A model generated the notes under the pieces. The model had not been told where the DNA came from. It worked only from the letters and a program-made list of their open reading frames with translations, and did not search any database. A program made the position numbers and the translations under genes. Below are positions 19,050-26,765 of a stretch of DNA of 64,000 nucleotides, in pieces; the first letter of the stretch is position 1, and every line of letters begins with the position of its first letter. The stretch lies in assembly GCF_030499575.1 (NCBI RefSeq), contig NZ_JASTLC010000001.1:2628001-2692000 (forward strand), in the 5' to 3' direction. The DNA comes from Streptomyces sp. DG2A-72. GTDB taxonomy: Bacteria; Actinomycetota; Actinomycetes; Streptomycetales; Streptomycetaceae.

Positions 19050-20411
19050 TCAGACAGCCGGGACGCAGCGCCCGTCCTCGGTGCGGTAGCGCCACTTCGC
19101 ACCGTCCTGGACGAGTTCCTTCACGGCCTTCACAAAACGTTCGACATGCTCGTCCGGCGTGCCCGCGCCGAAGCTCACGCGGATGGCGTTGAGGGACTTC
19201 TCGCCGGGCGCGGCCTCGGGAGCGCCGCACTCGCCCTGGGTCTGCGGATCGCTGCCGAGCAGGGTGCGGACCAGCGGGTGGGCGCAGAACAGGCCGTCGC
19301 GGACGCCGATGCCGTACTCGGCGGAGAGGGCGGCGGCGAAGTGCGAGCTGTTCCAGCCGTCGACGACGAAGGAGATGACGCCGACGCGGGGGGCGTCGTC
19401 GCCGAAGAGGGAGAGGACGCGCACTTCCGGGACCTCGGCGAGGCCTTCCCTGACCTGCGCGATCAGGTGCTGCTCACGGGCGACCAGGGTGTCGAAGCCC
19501 GCCTCCGTCAGGGCCTTGCAGGCGGAGGCGATGGAGTAGGCGCCGATGACGTTCGGGGAACCCGCCTCATGCCGGGCGGCCGTGTCGTGCCACTCCACGT
19601 CCACTCCCCCGTCCGTGCGCCGGGCGACCTTCCGGCTGGCGCCGCCGCCCGCGAGATACGGCTCGGCCGCACGCAGCCAGTCGGCACGGCCGGCCAGGAC
19701 GCCGGAGCCGAAGGGGGCGTACAGCTTGTGTCCGGAGAACGCGACCCAGTCGACGTCGAGGTCCTGCACGGAGACCGGGTGGTGCGGGGCCAGCTGGGCG
19801 GCGTCCAGGACGATCCGGGCGCCGTGCGCGTGCGCGGCTGCGGCCAGCTCTCGTACGGGCCACAGCTCGCCGGTGACGTTCGAGGCGCCGGTGACACAGA
19901 CCAGGGCCGGGCCGTGCTGGTCACGGTCGGCGAGGGCGCGCTCCAGGGTCTCGACGGCCTGGCGCGGGGTGCGGGGCGCGTTGAGGTAGGTGACGTGGGC
20001 GTCCTGCCAGGGCAGCAGGGAGGCGTGGTGCTCGGTCTCGAAGACGAAGACCTGGCAGTCGGCGGGGAGCGCGGCGGCGAGCAGGTTGAGGGAGTCGGTG
20101 GTGGAGCGGGTGAAGACCAGCTGGTCGTCGGCGCGGCAGTCGAGGAACTCGGCAACCGTGGCGCGGGCGTTCTCGAAGAGGTCGGTCGACAGCTGGGAGA
20201 GGTAGCCGGCGCCGCGGTGCACGCTGCCGTAGTACGGCGCGTACGCCGCCACGTCGTCCCAGACGCGCTGGAGGGCGGGGGCGCTGGCCGCGTAGTCGAG
20301 CGCGGCGTAGGTGACCTCGCCGCCGGTGACGAGGGGGACGGTGACATCCCGGCCGAGAACGGGCAGCGGGGCGCAAACGGACTGGGCGGCGGCAGCGGTG
20401 GAGACGGACAT
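19050..20411 (-). CDS. Class V aminotransferase / cysteine-desulfurase-like PLP enzyme under SAM-riboswitch control
   Basis: A 453-residue fold-type I PLP enzyme. LDYAASAPALQRVWD opens the fold; ETEHHASLLPWQ, then VLDAAQLAPHHPV and SGHKLYAPFG with the PLP-binding Lys near 225 follow. These are the family blocks of cysteine desulfurases and related lyases. A flexible loop with the catalytic Cys typical of SufS/NifS is not obvious; NSSHFAAAL and LFCAHPLVR replace it. The gene sits about 140 bases downstream of a SAM-IV-type aptamer on the same strand, so its enzyme probably works in methionine, cysteine or SAM sulfur metabolism. The reaction is not known. The start ATG at 20411 fits the distance to the aptamer. 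Confidence 0.88.
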   Translation of the reverse strand: MSVSTAAAAQSVCAPLPVLGRDVTVPLVTGGEVTYAALDYAASAPALQRVWDDVAAYAPYYGSVHRGAGYLSQLSTDLFENARATVAEFLDCRADDQLVFTRSTTDSLNLLAAALPADCQVFVFETEHHASLLPWQDAHVTYLNAPRTPRQAVETLERALADRDQHGPALVCVTGASNVTGELWPVRELAAAAHAHGARIVLDAAQLAPHHPVSVQDLDVDWVAFSGHKLYAPFGSGVLAGRADWLRAAEPYLAGGGASRKVARRTDGGVDVEWHDTAARHEAGSPNVIGAYSIASACKALTEAGFDTLVAREQHLIAQVREGLAEVPEVRVLSLFGDDAPRVGVISFVVDGWNSSHFAAALSAEYGIGVRDGLFCAHPLVRTLLGSDPQTQGECGAPEAAPGEKSLNAIRVSFGAGTPDEHVERFVKAVKELVQDGAKWRYRTEDGRCVPAV

Positions 20412-20521
20412 GGGTGAACTCCCGTGAGAGGCGCACGCATGCGGCGTACGAGAAAGAGAAAAGGGTGTGCGGAGGCGGGGCTCTGCGGCCCTATCGCATT
20501 CGCTTGCTCACGGAAGACTCC

Positions 20522-20550
20522 CTCGAACGACCAGGACCCCTGGTTTCGAG
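20522..20550 (-). promoter_or_regulatory. Stem-loop immediately downstream of the SAM aptamer (possible expression platform)
   Basis: On the minus strand CTCGAA and TTCGAG (20550-20522) enclose an inner stem CCAGG/CCTGG with a three-base loop. It begins right after the aptamer 3-prime end and lies about 110 bases before the aminotransferase start. It could act as terminator or as part of a switch; no alternative pairing with the aptamer was worked out. Confidence 0.4.
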
Positions 20551-20551
20551 A

Positions 20552-20670
20552 GGGGCCCGCGCTTGCCGCAGACCTCGCTGCCTACGGCCTGGTCTTCACC
20601 CGGGGCACCCCGCCACGGACGGAGGGTTGCCGGACAGTCGGCCGGGGCCTCATGACTGTCACTCATGACC
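20552..20670 (-). ncRNA. SAM-IV-type S-adenosylmethionine riboswitch aptamer
   Basis: Read on the minus strand from 20670: GGTCATGAGTG, then GCCCCGGC, CCGGCAACCCTCC, GGTGCCCCGGGTGA, GACCAGG and finally GCGGCAAGCGCGGG. These blocks, in this order and with this spacing over about 119 bases, match the actinobacterial SAM-IV aptamer I know from the structurally solved mycobacterial example. Helix P1 can form between GGTC at the 5-prime end and GACC in the body, and the terminal GCAAGCGCGGG supplies the pseudoknot strand. It precedes the class V aminotransferase. Ligand binding normally lowers expression. The whole 20412-20747 gene-free stretch therefore holds, in transcription order, the trpD terminator, this aptamer, a stem-loop and a leader. 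Confidence 0.9.
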
Positions 20671-20678
20671 TGGTCAGG

Positions 20679-20708
20679 AAAGTACGTCAAATGATCGACG
20701 TCCCGCAA
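20679..20708 (-). promoter_or_regulatory. Candidate promoter of the SAM-riboswitch transcript
   Basis: On the minus strand TTGCGG (20708-20703) and TACTTT (20684-20679) are 18 bases apart. Transcription would start near 20671, at the first base of the aptamer. The -35 box overlaps an arm of the trpD terminator, so the space is very tight; read-through from trpD is the alternative. Confidence 0.3.
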
Positions 20709-20732
20709 CCCGTGTCCGGATTGCGGGACGTC
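20697..20732 (-). terminator. trpD terminator hairpin
   Basis: Perfect 12-bp arms GACGTCCCGCAA (20697-20708) and TTGCGGGACGTC (20721-20732) flank a 12-base loop. It begins 16 bases after the trpD stop. It separates trpD from the riboswitch transcript on the same strand. Confidence 0.75.
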
Positions 20733-20747
20733 TCCTCGCGTTTCGCG

Positions 20748-21812
20748 TTACTTGTTGCTCGCGGCCACCCAGCGCTCCAGCGTCAGCTTCGCGGCCCCGG
20801 AGTCGATCGACTCCGCCGCCTTCTCCATCCCGGCACGGATCTGCTCGGCGAGCGAGGCACCGGTCGGCTCCAGCGCCACCAGGGCCGCCGCCGAGTTCAG
20901 CAGTACGGCCTCCCGCACCGGGCCCGTCTCGCCGTCCAGCAGGCGCCGGGCGACCTCGGCGTTGAAGGACGCGTTGGCGCCGCGGAGGGCCTGAACCGGC
21001 ACCAGTTCCAGGCCGACGTCCCGCGGGTCGAAGGACTCCTCGGTGACCTTGCCGTCGCGGACGATCCACACCCGGGAGGTGGCCGTGGTGGTCAGCTCGT
21101 CCAGGCCGTCGTCACCGCGGAACACCAGGGACGAGTTGCCGCGCTCGGCGAAGACGCCGGCCACGATCGGCGCCATGCGGAGGTCCGCGACCCCGACGGC
21201 TTGCGCCCTCACCTTTGCCGGGTTGGTCAGCGGGCCGAGGAAGTTGAACGTCGTCCGGATGCCCAACTGGCCGCGCGCCGCCGCCACATGACGCAGCGCC
21301 GGATGGAACTTCACCGCGAAGCAGAAGGTGATCCCGGCCTCCTCTGCGACCTCGGCGACCCGCTGCGGCGTCAGCTCCAGATTGACGCCCAGCTTCTCCA
21401 GGACGTCCGAGGCCCCGGACGCCGACGACGCGGCCCGGTTGCCGTGCTTGACGACCTTCGCGCCGGTGCCGGCGACGACGATCGAGGACATGGTGGAGAT
21501 GTTCACGGTCTTCGCGCCGTCACCGCCCGTGCCGACGATGTCGACCGTGTGCCCCGGCACCTCGATCACATTCGCGTGCTCGTACATCGTCCGGACGAGC
21601 CCGGCGATCTCCTCCACGGTCTCGCCCTTGGCGCGCAGCGCCACCGCGAACCCGGCGATCTGCGCGTCTGTCGCCTCGCCGCGCATGATCCGGTCCATCG
21701 CCCAGGCCGTGTCGTCGGCGCTCTGGTCACGGCCCTCCAGCAGACCGTTCAGCACCTCGGGCCAGGAACGGCCCGCCGCGATGTCGCCTCCAGCGGGGGT
21801 CACAGCGCTCAT
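20748..21812 (-). CDS. trpD: Anthranilate phosphoribosyltransferase
   Basis: A 354-residue enzyme that joins anthranilate to PRPP in the second step of tryptophan synthesis. It has the family motifs [15 protein letters not shown] near 93 (PRPP pyrophosphate binding), [21 protein letters not shown] near 120, and [11 protein letters not shown] near 190. Length is normal. The start ATG at 21812 is followed by a ten-residue variable stretch before the first helix. It stands alone rather than in a trp operon, with the perfect hairpin 21882-21918 upstream and its own terminator downstream. No tryptophan-rich leader peptide is visible in the 70 bases before the start. Confidence 0.97.
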   Translation of the reverse strand: MSAVTPAGGDIAAGRSWPEVLNGLLEGRDQSADDTAWAMDRIMRGEATDAQIAGFAVALRAKGETVEEIAGLVRTMYEHANVIEVPGHTVDIVGTGGDGAKTVNISTMSSIVVAGTGAKVVKHGNRAASSASGASDVLEKLGVNLELTPQRVAEVAEEAGITFCFAVKFHPALRHVAAARGQLGIRTTFNFLGPLTNPAKVRAQAVGVADLRMAPIVAGVFAERGNSSLVFRGDDGLDELTTTATSRVWIVRDGKVTEESFDPRDVGLELVPVQALRGANASFNAEVARRLLDGETGPVREAVLLNSAAALVALEPTGASLAEQIRAGMEKAAESIDSGAAKLTLERWVAASNK

Positions 21813-21881
21813 AAGGCCGCTCCTGGTCGTCGTAGAAACAGAACTGTGGTGGACCCCACCCTATCCAGCTCAGGGCACGGC

Positions 21882-21918
21882 GAAGGGCCCCCGTCCGAAG
21901 ACCGGACGGGGGCCCTTC
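21882..21918. terminator. Terminator hairpin downstream of the ctaE-qcrCAB operon
   Basis: Perfect 16-bp stem: GAAGGGCCCCCGTCCG (21882-21897) and CGGACGGGGGCCCTTC (21903-21918) with a five-base loop. It is 107 bases past the qcrB stop and about 70 bases before the trpD start, so it isolates the two transcripts. The stem works on either strand. Confidence 0.8.
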
Positions 21919-21935
21919 AGCCGTGGCGTTCGGCC

Positions 21936-22020
21936 GCGCCCCGAAGGGGCGCGGGGAACTGCGCGACCAGCTACAACGGCGCCGCAGACGACAACCGACA
22001 CAGCCCGGCACTGTCAGCGC
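21936..22020 (+). repeat. Dispersed intergenic repeat, type A long copy 4
   Basis: GCGCCCCGAAGGGGCGCGGG is followed by AACTGCGCGACCAGC, then ACGGCGCCGCAG, GACAACCGACAC and CCCGGCACTGTCAGCGCAG. The extension parallels the copy within the sigma pseudogene. It ends five bases from the qcrB stop. Confidence 0.85.
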
Positions 22021-22024
22021 AGCG

Positions 22025-23662
22025 TCAGTGGTGGCCGTGGCCGCTCGTGATCTCCTTGTACTCCTCGACGGACGGCTTGGGGATCTGGGCCTCTTCGCCG
22101 TAGTACGCCTTGCTGAGCTTGGCGCGCAGCTTCTCGGAGCCCTTCACCTTGCGCTCGACACCGTTCTCGTCGACCGTCGGGCCGATCTGGGCCGGCTCGT
22201 ACTGCTCGTGCGCGGTGAGGGTGTACAGCGCGTCCTGGCTGAGCGGCTCGTGCACCTCGATGAACTCACCGTGCGGCAGGCGCTTGATGATGCCCGACTC
22301 GCGGCCGTGCAGCACCTTCTCCCTGTCCCGGCGCTGGAGGCCGAGGCAGATCCGCTTGGTGATGACGAACGCGATGACCGGGGCGACGAAGAACCCGATC
22401 CGGACGAACCAGGTGATGGCGTTGATCGACAGGTGGAAGTGGGTGGCCCAGAGGTCGTTTCCACCACCGATCAGCAGCACCATGTACCAGGTGATCCACG
22501 CGACACCGAAGGCCGTACGGGTCGGCGCGTTGCGCGGGCGGTCCAGGATGTGGTGCTCGCGCTTGTCGCCGGTGACCCAGGACTCGATGAACGGGTAGAC
22601 CGCGATCGCGACCAGCACGAGCGGGAAGATCATCAGCGGGATGAAGACGCCCAGGACGAGCGTGTGACCCCAGAAGTCGATCTCCCAGCCCGGCATGACA
22701 CGGATCAGGCCCTCGGAGAAGCCCATGTACCAGTCGGGCTGGGCGCCGGTGGACACCTGGTCCGGACGGTAGGGGCCCAGGGCCCAGATCGGGTTGATCG
22801 TGGCGATCGCCGAGACGGCCGCGATGACACCGAAGACCAGGAAGAAGAAGCCTCCGGCCTTGGCCATGTAGACCGGCAGCAGCGGCATGCCGACGACGTT
22901 CTTGTTGGTGCGGCCGGGACCCGCGAACTGCGTGTGCTTGTGGTAGAAGACCAGGATCAGATGGCCGACCACCAGGCCGAGCATGATGCCCGGCAGCAGC
23001 AGGATGTGGATCGAGTAGAAGCGGGCCACGAAGTCGCCGCCCGGGAACTCCCCGCCGAAGAGGAAGAACGACAGATACGTGCCGACGATCGGCACGGACA
23101 GGATCGCGCCCTCCATGAAGCGGACACCGGTGCCGGAGAGCAGGTCGTCCGGGAGCGAGTAGCCGGTGAAGCCGGTGAACATGCCCAGGACGAACAGCAG
23201 GAAGCCGAACAGCCAGTTGATCTCACGCGGCTTGCGGAACGCGCCCGTGAAGAACACACGCATCATGTGCACGAACATGCCGGCCAGGAAGACCAGCGCC
23301 GCCCAGTGGTGGATCTGCCGGATGAGCAGACCGCCGCGGACGTCGAAGGAGATGTGCAGCGTGGAGCTGAACGCCTCCGACATCAGCTGGCCCTGCAGCG
23401 GGACGTAACTGCCGTGGTACTCCACCTCGTTCATCGACGGGTGGAAGAACAGCGTCAGATACACACCCGTGAGGATGATGATGATGAAGCTGTAGAGGCA
23501 GATCTCACCCAGCATGAACGACCAGTGGTCGGGGAAGATCTTGCGCATGTTGGTCTTGGCGAGGGAGTAGATCCCCAGCCGGCCGTCGGCCCAGTCGGCT
23601 ACGCGCTCGCCGCCCGGTGCCTTCCCGCGGTCGCGGGACTCTTTGTTGGTCGCAGTACTCAT
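22025..23662 (-). CDS. qcrB: Cytochrome bc complex cytochrome b subunit
   Basis: A 545-residue membrane subunit of the cytochrome bcc complex, which oxidises menaquinol and passes electrons to QcrC and the aa3 oxidase. IRQIHHWAALVFLAGMFVHM and FYSIHILLLPGIMLGLVVGH carry the paired heme-b histidines. WALGPYRP lies near the quinol site, and the C-terminal extension (about 430-545) after the last spans is typical of actinobacterial QcrB. The ATG at 23662 overlaps the qcrA stop in an ATGA pattern. It is the last gene of ctaE-qcrC-qcrA-qcrB, followed by a type A repeat and a strong terminator hairpin. Confidence 0.97.
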   Translation of the reverse strand: MSTATNKESRDRGKAPGGERVADWADGRLGIYSLAKTNMRKIFPDHWSFMLGEICLYSFIIIILTGVYLTLFFHPSMNEVEYHGSYVPLQGQLMSEAFSSTLHISFDVRGGLLIRQIHHWAALVFLAGMFVHMMRVFFTGAFRKPREINWLFGFLLFVLGMFTGFTGYSLPDDLLSGTGVRFMEGAILSVPIVGTYLSFFLFGGEFPGGDFVARFYSIHILLLPGIMLGLVVGHLILVFYHKHTQFAGPGRTNKNVVGMPLLPVYMAKAGGFFFLVFGVIAAVSAIATINPIWALGPYRPDQVSTGAQPDWYMGFSEGLIRVMPGWEIDFWGHTLVLGVFIPLMIFPLVLVAIAVYPFIESWVTGDKREHHILDRPRNAPTRTAFGVAWITWYMVLLIGGGNDLWATHFHLSINAITWFVRIGFFVAPVIAFVITKRICLGLQRRDREKVLHGRESGIIKRLPHGEFIEVHEPLSQDALYTLTAHEQYEPAQIGPTVDENGVERKVKGSEKLRAKLSKAYYGEEAQIPKPSVEEYKEITSGHGHH

Positions 23663-24714
23663 CCGCGCTCCCAGAATGCAGGACCGACGGGCTCTTCGAA
23701 GTCGCCGAGCGCCTCGAGGTAGCCCTCGTCGTTCACGCCGATGCGCAGCTGCGGCAGGGCGTGACCGGCGGGACCGAAGATCACTCGGGCACCGTCGGAG
23801 AGGTCGAAGGTGGACTGGTGGCAGGGGCAGAGCACGTGGTGCGTCTGCTGCTCGTACAGGGAGATCGGGCAACCGACGTGGGTGCAGATCTTCGAGTACG
23901 CCACGATGCCCTCGTGGGACCACTCCAGCTCGCGCTTGTCCTTGATGTCGCCCGGCTGGATCCGGACGATCATCAATGCGTCCTTGGCGATGTTGACCTG
24001 GAAGTCGTGGTCGTGCTCCTCCAGGCCCTCGGGCTTGGCGAAGGTGAGCGAGCCGACGACGACGTCGGAGGGACGCAGCGGCTCGTCGGTGTTCATGTTG
24101 ACGAGCAGCTTGCCCCGGCGCCAGCTGGTGTGGCGGAGCTTGGTCTCGGGCAGCGGGCCGAGGTCGCGCAGCAGGACGACGCCGGAGAGCGGGACCAGGG
24201 CCAGCGCGCCGAACATCGTGTTGCGGATCAGCTTGCGGCGACCCAGCGCGGACTCCTTGGCGCCCTGCTTGAAGTCGGCCATGACCTTGGCCTTGACCTC
24301 GGGCTCCGCCTCGATCGCGTGGCGCTCGTCGACCATCTCCTCGTCCGACATCAGCGTGCGGGCCCAGTGGACCGCGCCGGCGCCGATGGCGAAGAGGGCG
24401 ATGCCGAGCGTCATGCCCAGCGCGAAGTTCAGCCCGCTGATGTGGCCCAGCGGGAAGATGTAGACCGACTTGTCGGCGGGGATCGTCACATACGCGGCGA
24501 TGAAGCCGACGGTGGCCAGCATCGACACCGTGAACAGCATGGCCACCGTGCGCTCGGACCGCTTGGCGGCCCGCTCGTCGATGTCCTGCACCCGGTGCTC
24601 ATGGGGCGGCAGGCCGGGATCCGCGAACGGGTCCTTGTCGTCCGCGACGCCTACGGCGCCGTGCGTGTCCTGCTCAGCGGGCAGGTTCTCTTCTGGAATG
24701 TCTTGGCTACTCAT
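23659..24714 (-). CDS. qcrA: Ubiquinol/menaquinol-cytochrome c reductase Rieske iron-sulfur subunit
   Basis: A 351-residue protein. Three membrane spans (about 65-85, 95-120 and 175-195) are an actinobacterial feature, compared with a single span in other Rieske proteins. The Rieske cluster motifs are CTHVGC near 274 and CPCHQSTF near 293, giving two Cys and two His ligands for the 2Fe-2S centre. It moves electrons from menaquinol to the cytochrome c domains of QcrC. I chose the ATG at 24714, whose first base overlaps the qcrC stop (ATGA). The upstream in-frame sequence is only the shadow of qcrC. Confidence 0.97.
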   Translation of the reverse strand: MSSQDIPEENLPAEQDTHGAVGVADDKDPFADPGLPPHEHRVQDIDERAAKRSERTVAMLFTVSMLATVGFIAAYVTIPADKSVYIFPLGHISGLNFALGMTLGIALFAIGAGAVHWARTLMSDEEMVDERHAIEAEPEVKAKVMADFKQGAKESALGRRKLIRNTMFGALALVPLSGVVLLRDLGPLPETKLRHTSWRRGKLLVNMNTDEPLRPSDVVVGSLTFAKPEGLEEHDHDFQVNIAKDALMIVRIQPGDIKDKRELEWSHEGIVAYSKICTHVGCPISLYEQQTHHVLCPCHQSTFDLSDGARVIFGPAGHALPQLRIGVNDEGYLEALGDFEEPVGPAFWERG

Positions 24715-25520
24715 GACTTCTTGGCCTTTGCGGTCCGAGCGGCGACCCAGACGGCGACCGCGATCAGCGCGCCGAGTCCGAAGACCCACGAGAACAGACC
24801 CTCGCTGACCGGACCGAGTCCGCCCAGCTCGAGGCCGCCGGGGCTCTCGGTGTCGTCGCTGTTGACCGCGTCGAGGTACGCGATGATGTCCTTCTTGTTC
24901 TGCTCCGACAGGATGGTGTCGGGGAAGGAAGGCATGTTCTGCGGGCCGGTCTGCATGGCCTCGTAGATGTGCTTCGGGTCTACGCCCTCAAGGTCTGGTG
25001 CGAACTTGCCGTGCGTCAGCGCGCCGCCCTTACCGGTGAAGTTGTGGCACTGCGTGCAGTTGGTGCGGAACAGCTCACCGCCCTTGGCGATGTCGGCGTC
25101 ATCGGGGCTGTACTGCCGCTCGGTCGGAACGGACGGACCGGCACCCAGCGAGGAGATGAAGGCCGCGAGCTGGTCGATCTCGGCCTGCGAGTAGACGACC
25201 TTCTTCTTCGGGACCTGCGCGCCCGGCTGCTGGGCCGGCATACGGCCGGTGCCCACCTGGAAGTCGACGGCCGCGGCGCCCACGCCCACCAGGCTCGGAC
25301 CGTCGGAGGTGCCCTGACCGCCGGTGCCGTGGCAGCTGGCGCAGCCGACGGCGAAGAGCTTCTTGCCCTCGTCGATGGCGAGGGACTGGGCGGTTGTATC
25401 GGCCTGCGCCTTGTCCGCGGGTGCGAACACGGCGTACAGCCCCCCGGTGCATGCCAGCGCGAGGAGTAGAACGACGACCGCGGCCAGCGGATGGCGTCGT
25501 CGTGCGGAGAGCTTTTTCAC
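24711..25520 (-). CDS. qcrC: Diheme cytochrome c subunit of the bcc complex
   Basis: A 269-residue protein with an N-terminal membrane anchor (HPLAAVVVLLLALACTGGLY), two cytochrome c domains with heme motifs CASCH (Cys60, Cys63, His64) and CTQCH near 160, and a C-terminal span near 240-260. Carrying two hemes in one subunit lets actinobacteria pass electrons straight to the aa3 oxidase without a soluble cytochrome c. Axial methionines are plausible in GRMPAQQP and NMPSFPD. The start is ATG at 25520, 68 bases after the ctaE stop. The stop overlaps the qcrA start. Confidence 0.97.
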   Translation of the reverse strand: MKKLSARRRHPLAAVVVLLLALACTGGLYAVFAPADKAQADTTAQSLAIDEGKKLFAVGCASCHGTGGQGTSDGPSLVGVGAAAVDFQVGTGRMPAQQPGAQVPKKKVVYSQAEIDQLAAFISSLGAGPSVPTERQYSPDDADIAKGGELFRTNCTQCHNFTGKGGALTHGKFAPDLEGVDPKHIYEAMQTGPQNMPSFPDTILSEQNKKDIIAYLDAVNSDDTESPGGLELGGLGPVSEGLFSWVFGLGALIAVAVWVAARTAKAKKS

Positions 25521-25588
25521 GGATTACCCCGGTGTCAGGATCTTCTGCGTCGATGCTTCTGGAAAACGGTGCGGGACCGCGGCCCCGG

Positions 25589-26209
25589 CTACTTGATCAT
25601 GTAGATCGTGGCGAAGAGGCCGATCCAGACGACATCGACGAAGTGCCAGTAGTAGGACACGACGATGGCGGCGGTCGCCTGCTCGTGAGTGAACCTGCTG
25701 GCCGCGTAGGTGCGGCCGAGGACGAACAGGAAGGCGATGAGACCACCCGTCACGTGCAGGCCGTGGAAGCCGGTGGTCAGGTAGAACACCGAGCCGTACG
25801 GGTCGGACGAGAGCGAGAGACCCTCGTGCTTGACCAGCTCCGTGTACTCGAAGACCTGACCGCCGATGAAGATCGCGCCCATGACGAAGGTGACGATGAA
25901 CCAGCCCCGGAGCTTCTTCACATCACCGCGCTCGGCGGCGAACACGCCGAGCTGACAGGTGAGGGAGGAGAGCACCAGGATCGTGGTGTTGGCCGCCGAG
26001 AACGGGAAGTTCAGGCTGGACGCCATCTCCTTCCAGTGATCCGGCCCGGTCACCGATCGCAGGGTGAAGTACATCGCGAAGAGGGCCGCGAAGAACATCA
26101 GCTCGGAACTCAGCCAGATGATGGTTCCGACGCTGGTGAGGTTCGGTCGATTGACCGACGGGTGCGCGTGACCCTTGTCTACTGTCGTTGCTGTCGCCAC
26201 GACCGACAT
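25589..26209 (-). CDS. ctaE: Cytochrome c oxidase subunit III
   Basis: A 206-residue membrane protein with five spans, the standard shorter form of subunit [18 protein letters not shown] contains the glutamate associated with the proton or oxygen path, and [18 protein letters not shown] and [15 protein letters not shown] are the conserved late motifs. It supports the aa3 terminal oxidase core CtaD/CtaC. It heads the operon ctaE-qcrC-qcrA-qcrB. The ATG at 26209 is enclosed by a perfect palindrome (26200-26220). No Shine-Dalgarno sequence is seen; a GATAAG -10-like box at 26226-26221 suggests a nearly leaderless message. Confidence 0.96.
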   Translation of the reverse strand: MSVVATATTVDKGHAHPSVNRPNLTSVGTIIWLSSELMFFAALFAMYFTLRSVTGPDHWKEMASSLNFPFSAANTTILVLSSLTCQLGVFAAERGDVKKLRGWFIVTFVMGAIFIGGQVFEYTELVKHEGLSLSSDPYGSVFYLTTGFHGLHVTGGLIAFLFVLGRTYAASRFTHEQATAAIVVSYYWHFVDVVWIGLFATIYMIK

Positions 26210-26220
26210 TATGTCGGTCG
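26200..26220. promoter_or_regulatory. Perfect palindrome over the ctaE start codon (candidate operator)
   Basis: Arms CGACCGACAT (26200-26209) and ATGTCGGTCG (26211-26220) are perfect complements around a single central base. The left arm contains the ctaE ATG. A GATAAG box on the minus strand lies just upstream (26226-26221), so a protein bound here would sit on the transcription start; as RNA it would hide the start codon. Confidence 0.5.
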
Positions 26221-26354
26221 CTTATCCCGCCCTCACTCCGGGGGTGCCGTTCGGAGTGTCTCTCCCGGCCGTACCGGTGTTGACGTGGTGTTGAAGGGAG
26301 TAGCATCCGGCCCAACGGGCCTGATCCTTACGACGCTGATGTCACGGAGGAACC

Positions 26355-26756
26355 ATGCAGCCGACCGCCACGGTGCTGGTCTACAGCGACGACTCCAACA
26401 CCCGCGAGCAGGTGCGGTTGGCCTCCGGCCGGCGGCCGGCTCCTGATGTCCCCTTGGTCGAGTTCCTGGAGTGCGCCACGCCCGCGGCGGTGGTTGCCGA
26501 GTTGGACAAGGGGGGCATCGATGTCTGTGTGCTGGACGGTGAGGCCGTCCCGATGGGGGGCATGGGGGTCTGCCGTCAGATCAAGGACGAGGTGTTCAAC
26601 TGCCCGCCTGTCCTGGTGCTGATCGGTCGGCCACAGGATGCGTGGCTGGCTACGTGGAGCCGGGCGGATGCGGCGGTGACGTTGCCGGTGGATCCGGTGG
26701 AGTTCGCTGCGGCGCTGGCTTCCTTGCTGCGGGAGAACAAGGCGCTGAGCGCCTGA
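26355..26756 (+). CDS. Stand-alone receiver-like protein next to the respiratory operon
   Basis: A 133-residue protein with response-regulator receiver architecture and no output domain: VLVYSDDSNTREQV opens it, VCVLDGEAVPMGGMGVCRQI corresponds to the phospho-Asp loop, and VLVLIGRPQDAWLA with AVTLPVDPVEFAAAL forms the C-terminal half. The presumed phosphoacceptor Asp is present, and SDD supplies acidic residues. The usual switch Thr/Ser and conserved Lys are not in canonical context (VLIGR, LPVDP), so phosphorylation is doubtful. It diverges from ctaE across 145 bases and is convergent with the L,D-transpeptidase. Role unknown. Confidence 0.8.
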   Translation: MQPTATVLVYSDDSNTREQVRLASGRRPAPDVPLVEFLECATPAAVVAELDKGGIDVCVLDGEAVPMGGMGVCRQIKDEVFNCPPVLVLIGRPQDAWLATWSRADAAVTLPVDPVEFAAALASLLRENKALSA

Positions 26757-26765
26757 TGGGGCGCC

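Noticed and set aside
21813..21881. Tryptophan attenuator before trpD
   Set aside because: No leader peptide with clustered Trp codons and no alternative stem pair in the 70 bases available.
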